A DNA stretch of 64,000 nucleotides from Siphlonurus alternatus (taxonomy: Eukaryota > Arthropoda > Insecta > Ephemeroptera > Siphlonuridae). Location of the stretch: contig OX463779.1 of the NCBI GenBank assembly GCA_949825025.1, positions 27,556,539 through 27,620,538 on the forward strand, given 5' to 3'. Under the pieces are notes generated by a model. The model ran no database searches, was not told the DNA's origin, and worked only from the letters and a program-made list of their open reading frames with translations. Positions 60,601 to 64,000 of the stretch are shown piece after piece (within the stretch, counting starts at the first letter, position 1; each line of letters begins with the position of its first letter). The position numbers were made by a program, and so were the translations under genes.

Positions 60601-62797
60601 GACTGGGTCCACTGTAGGTTCATTGACAAAGTTTTATTTAAATTTGGTATTTGATCATAAATAAAATATATTTTGACAAAGTAATTTTCATTTGATCAAG
60701 TGTGTTTGATTTTTGAATAAAGTAATATTTTGCTATACACGACATAGAGATAAAATATAACAATTATAAATTAGTTAAAGTCTGAAATATATTTCAAGCA
60801 ATATTACAACATATTTTCAAGTAATAACAATAAAGTCAACTGACCTTGGTGGGGGGAGAGTCTGTGACCTTGGCGATGGCGTCCTTGAGTGCAGAGTTCT
60901 CTCGTCCGGTGGCCTCTTTGTCCGAGATGATGCGCACAATCTCAACCTTGACCTGGTCCAACTTCTCCCGCAGCTCGCGGCACTGCTGCTCCAGCTGCAC
61001 CACTTCCCGCGGGTCCGAGCACGGCAGGCTCTGTCAACAAAAAAAAATAAAATAAATAAATAAAATAAAAAGCTCTCTCTATCTTACAGTACAACAGTAG
61101 ACGACAACGTTATTTGCAAGATAAAGTCCATCTTTGTTGACTTTTGTAGATTCAATGGAAGTATTATAAGATGGAACTTTCTTTAATTTATAAATATATC
61201 AAATTTTAAAAATAATAAGGCAAAAAATATGGAGACAAAGGAAGGGGAAAAAAAAGGCATAGTAAGTAGCTGGGGGACAAGTAGAAGAAAAAGTAGGGTG
61301 CGTGAAGAAAGAAAAAAAAAAAAAAAAAAAAGAGAGAGAGAGAAAAGAGCAAAGGAACGGGGAGAAACAACAACAAAAAGACTTATACAATAAACATTTC
61401 TTAATTGTTTCAAACAATTTACAGTACCGGTATCAGTATTACTAAAACTGAAATTCAATTGAAGTCTAATTCTTAAATTACAAACTTTTTATAAAACTTG
61501 TAAACTTCTAAACATTATGATTAATAATGCAATATATTTCTAAAAGTAAATTTAATCTTGTCATAAACGTGATTGTGAAAAAAACTATAAATTTGATACA
61601 ACCGGTAGAGCTGCAACGCCTCTGGCTGTTTAACGTAATATAAATCAACAAGGTAACAAAAAATCTGCTCACCTGCGACTGCTGTGGCCCCTCCTCTGCC
61701 TCTTCTCTCTGCTGCAGCTGTCTTCGAAGGCTGCACACCTCCGCCTGTCGCTCCTCCCTCGCCTCGTGAAGCTTCATTTCAAAATCAGCCTCCATTGTCT
61801 GCAAAATGAGGACAGGTTAATCACCTGTAACCTTATGTTTTATGGCTTTCGCACAAGTTTGAAACCATAGCAGTATATTTTAATGATAATTTAAAAAAAA
61901 AATGGACACTGTTTGAGACTTTTTTTAATGATAATTAAATTTCACTACATGTGATCCCCATTGTAAAAACTAAAAAGTAACCATGATCAGGTTACTAACC
62001 TCATCTTGACTAACCTGCTGCAATTGTGTGAGGTCTTGGCAGCGAGTCTGCAGGGTTGTGATCTCCCCCCGCAGCGCCCCTCCCTCCCCGTCCTCCAGAA
62101 TCTCCCGCAGGATCTGTGCCCTCATCAGCTGGAACACCTACCCGGAGAGGTAACAATTAGAAAGGAGCAAAGAGCAACGTTCTAGGCACTATTAGCTGCA
62201 AGAATTTTCTAATTTGTTAATTTTCGTAGGCATAGTAACGGAAAAATAACAAAACATTATTAGATGTTCTCTCATAAAATGTAATTGACAATAATATTAA
62301 GTTTTTTATAGGACATTTGAGCAATTATAGTAATAAAGAAGTCAATAAAAAATGCACAACAATGGGACTAAAATTTGAAAATAAAGAGTATAAGTTTAGA
62401 GTAGTTAATTATTTTATCGTCATCTCAGAATTTAAGTTGTTTAGCTACAAATAAAATTATGGTAATTTGACTCTTCAACACTCATTTTATCCCAACTGAT
62501 AAGGTTGAAAATATCAGTTCTCAAATTTGTGAACTTGAATTTCTGTAAAATAAAAACACCTCCTTCAACAATGTATTTTTTTTTTTTTCTTCCACTATTC
62601 TTGGACAACCATTCCAGACAACTAAGGATCAAGCCTAATTTTGCTTCCTCCTCTACTCTTTTAGTTACCATCAACTTCATCAGGAGTTTGTTCCTTATTT
62701 GCTAAGAAAGGACTTGAAAACTCACCTTTTTCATTTCAGTCTGTGGCTTGCTCTCCTCCTTCTTTGTGGCATCCTCCAAGAAGTCCCCACGTCCGTT
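57537..62797 (-). CDS. NIN: Ninein-family centrosomal coiled-coil protein, C-terminal 487 residues (9 exons, 5'-partial)
   Basis: Ninein proteins anchor microtubules at centrosomes and basal bodies. Nine minus-strand exons (62797-62726, 62137-62015, 61798-61673, 61030-60845, 60611-60330, 60062-59966, 59481-59390, 58544-58191, 57668-57537) join without any frame break. They give 487 residues and a TGA. The product is almost wholly coiled coil (Leu, Glu, Gln and Arg-rich), with no membrane segment. The block YERCEDYWQGKLDEERRLFE and the end block SDVLVKELYVENALLLATVE resemble conserved ninein/ninein-like segments, the latter near the ninein C-terminus. Identification rests on these two blocks; another long coiled-coil protein cannot be excluded. 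One donor is GC. The N-terminal half lies beyond the right edge. Confidence 0.7.
58191..58544 (-). CDS. NIN: Ninein-like exon (largest in window)
   Basis: It is 118 codons, phase 0, between GATAATACAG and GTTAGG. A Ser/Arg/Pro-rich start (EDVSRSQQPPIGTSRSGELK) gives way to a Gln- and His-rich coiled coil (LSSRLQQQEQRGRKLEALLA; HIERLQQHHHEEVATLRTAL). The acceptor tract is weak in pyrimidines, so the exact start is the least certain point. Confidence 0.85.
59390..59481 (-). CDS. NIN: Ninein-like exon
   Basis: It follows TTTGTGTAG and precedes GTGAGC; two bases complete an aspartate codon, then 30 codons. It reads AAVQTEPKHRSMSLVAGLST then SRDKQTQVSL. The AxVQTE/KQTQVS motifs are typical linkers of centrosomal coiled-coil proteins. 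Confidence 0.8.
59966..60062 (-). CDS. NIN: Ninein-like exon
   Basis: It lies between TTGTCGCAG and GTGAGT, 32 codons plus one base. It reads VTDLEEECLGLRLLLGRLEV then EHQLCQVVCERL. Confidence 0.87.
60330..60611 (-). CDS. NIN: Ninein-like exon with the CEDYWQ block and GC donor
   Basis: The exon follows GAACCTACAG; 94 codons, phase 0. It carries the family-like YERCEDYWQGKLDEERR block and ends ERFPLERQ. The donor is CAG followed by GCAAGT, a consensus GC donor; no GT in phase is better. Confidence 0.9.
60845..61030 (-). CDS. NIN: Ninein-like exon
   Basis: It lies between TTGACAG and GTCAGT, 62 codons, phase 0. It reads SLPCSDPREVVQLEQQCREL, then REKLDQVKVEIVRIISDKEA and a Ser/Pro end. Confidence 0.9.
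61315..61345. repeat. Poly-A/GA purine tract in a ninein-like intron
   Basis: A run of about 20 A bases is followed by GAGAGAGAGAG. The whole region 61220-61370 is purine-rich on the plus strand. Confidence 0.8.
61673..61798 (-). CDS. NIN: Ninein-like exon
   Basis: It lies between ATTTTGCAG and GTGAG, 42 codons, phase 0. It reads TMEADFEMKLHEAREERQAE then VCSLRRQLQQREEAEEGPQQ. Confidence 0.85.
62015..62137 (-). CDS. NIN: Ninein-like exon
   Basis: It lies between CGGGTAG and GTTAGT, 41 codons, phase 0. It reads VFQLMRAQILREILEDGEGG, then ALRGEITTLQTRCQDL: coiled coil with a Gly-rich break. Confidence 0.85.
62726..62797 (-). CDS. NIN: Ninein-like exon (first in window)
   Basis: On the minus strand it follows CATGTACAG and precedes GTGAG. 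It is 24 codons in phase 0, reading NGRGDFLEDATKKEESKPQT then EMKK. Confidence 0.7.
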
Positions 62798-63404
62798 CTG
62801 TACATGCCGTGCACAAACCACATGCATCAGTGACATCTAGCAGCCATGGTCACAACTAGCTCATCAGCACAAAAGCAGCGTCAATAAGATTTTTAACTTC
62901 ACACCATCAGAGGTTTCAAGCTGCTGCCGAAGCTTGCAAGTGAGTCTCGTCACCACAATAAACAATATTTAAAGAAAGCGTGACTGATTTAATTTAAACC
63001 ATAAACCATATTAAAATTACATGCATGCTGGCAATATTTTTATTTACTAACACATATAACATTGAAAGCATTACTGATGATAATATGGCAGCACTACAAG
63101 CAATTAAAAGCATCCGACACAACCCTTTTGAATTTTTTTTTTGTATTTTTTTCCTCTAAAAAAAGAATAATAATAACACAAACATTGAACATTGATTTAC
63201 TTGTAACCTCTGATGTGTGAAAAAATACAATATTGTATTCATTAGACACTGCTTTATTACACAGAAATAGTACAATCAAAATATTGCATTACACAACAAA
63301 CAAAAAAATTAATAATTAATATAGAACTAATTGAATCCATATTATATAAATACAGTATAGACGAACAATACTTAAATTTAAATAATAATAAAAAGCTACC
63401 ATGA

Positions 63405-63770
63405 AATAAATACTTCAAGCAATAAAAAATTCATTTTAAATTAATAACATAAACTAAAATCAAAATACTATAAAATAATACTTTAAATGAATACTTCAAG
63501 CAATAAAAATTAGTTTTAAATACAACATTTACTACAGTCAAATTCTATGAACAATGGCTTTACTTTAAATGAACACTTCAAGCAATAAAAAAACAAATAA
63601 AGAATAACATCCACTAGAATAAAATTCTATGAACAATGGCTTCACTTTAGATGAACACTTCAAGCAATAAAAAAACTAATAACAATAACATCCACTAGAA
63701 TTAAATTCTATGAACATTGACATCTTTTTAAATTAATACTTTCAAGTTATAAAAAAACTCAATTAAAAAA
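63405..63770. repeat. Minisatellite, about 5 units of ~75-90 bp
   Basis: ACTTCAAGCAATAAAAA recurs near 63412, 63491, 63567 and 63656, with a decayed copy near 63740. TTCTATGAACAATGGCTT is shared by the later units. Confidence 0.7.
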
Positions 63771-63794
63771 TAACATTTATACGAAGTTTTATCG

Positions 63795-64000
63795 AAAGTG
63801 CTGCTTCAGATTCTGCTGGCTGGTTCTTCAGACCACCACTAAGGGCCGTAAGCTCCACCGTTATTTGAACCTGGTTCAAACTCGGATCAACTAAACCAGG
63901 TTCAGGATTTGATCCAGGTTCAAAATCTTGACCGTAAGCTCCACCCATAAGTGATCCAGGTTTAGTTGAACCACCGAGTTGAACCAGGTTCAAAGTTTGT
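63795..64000. repeat. Right-edge repeat with multiple inverted GAACCTGGTTC words
   Basis: GAACCTGGTTCAAACTCGG, ATCCAGGTTCAAAATC and GAGTTGAACCAGGTTCAAAG are inverted or direct variants of one palindrome. TAAGCTCCACC occurs twice. It is probably one end of a MITE cut by the window edge. The minus-strand open frame across it codes nothing recognisable. Confidence 0.45.

Noticed and set aside
62900..62960. Minus-strand LRQQLETSD segment that could be another ninein-like exon
   Set aside because: Its GATG/GTGTGA donor leaves phase 1, and the exon at 62797 starts in phase 0 with a stop in the other frame.

Overview
The window is nuclear DNA of an animal, most likely an invertebrate. Genes are split by introns up to 11.7 kb with GT-AG or GC-AG borders. 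The background is strongly AT-rich, with exons visible as GC-richer islands. Much of the rest is microsatellite, foldback MITEs, hAT-like elements and broken non-LTR retrotransposons. No bacterial, plasmid or phage features are seen. The species cannot be fixed from the sequence; an arthropod or another protostome is my guess.

Region by region. (1) 176-26925, + strand: exons of a rhodopsin-type neuropeptide GPCR covering TM2 to the C-terminal tail. TM1 and the N-terminus lie off the left edge. The introns hold foldback MITEs (8386, 10927, 15750, 24136), a non-LTR reverse-transcriptase remnant (20514-21120, minus) and a hAT-like element with internal minisatellites (22215-22856). (2) 27.2-44.9 kb: a gene-poor mobile-element zone. 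It has a 1.26-kb hierarchical palindrome inside an (AT)n tract, two more non-LTR remnants, one of them split by a hAT-like insertion, a GC-rich 2.4-kb island of unknown nature, a tRNA-like sequence, a second hAT-like element with a transposase N-terminus, an ~80-bp minisatellite, and a three-layer nested MITE. (3) 44.9-50 kb, + strand: a promoter-like block and three spliced-looking exons of a transcription unit whose reading frame I could not settle. Its intron holds a ~130-bp tandem array in which each unit has a YY1-like motif. (4) 50.5-55.5 kb, + strand: a promoter-like block with CRE and RFX X-box motifs, then a complete three-exon gene for a 99-residue tail-anchored coiled-coil protein that I recognise as CCDC167. 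(5) 57.5-62.8 kb, minus strand: nine consecutive exons, in frame throughout, coding 487 residues of a coiled-coil protein whose C-terminus fits the centrosomal ninein family. Its 5' part lies off the right edge, and it converges on CCDC167.

The genes do not form a shared pathway. The main unusual content is mobile: at least six hAT-type insertions (six with recognisable 8-bp target duplications), six palindromic elements flanked by TTAA, several foldback families carrying a TGACGTCA motif near their centre, and an insertion stack whose order can be read. Two unrelated genes each use a GC-AG intron with a strong consensus.
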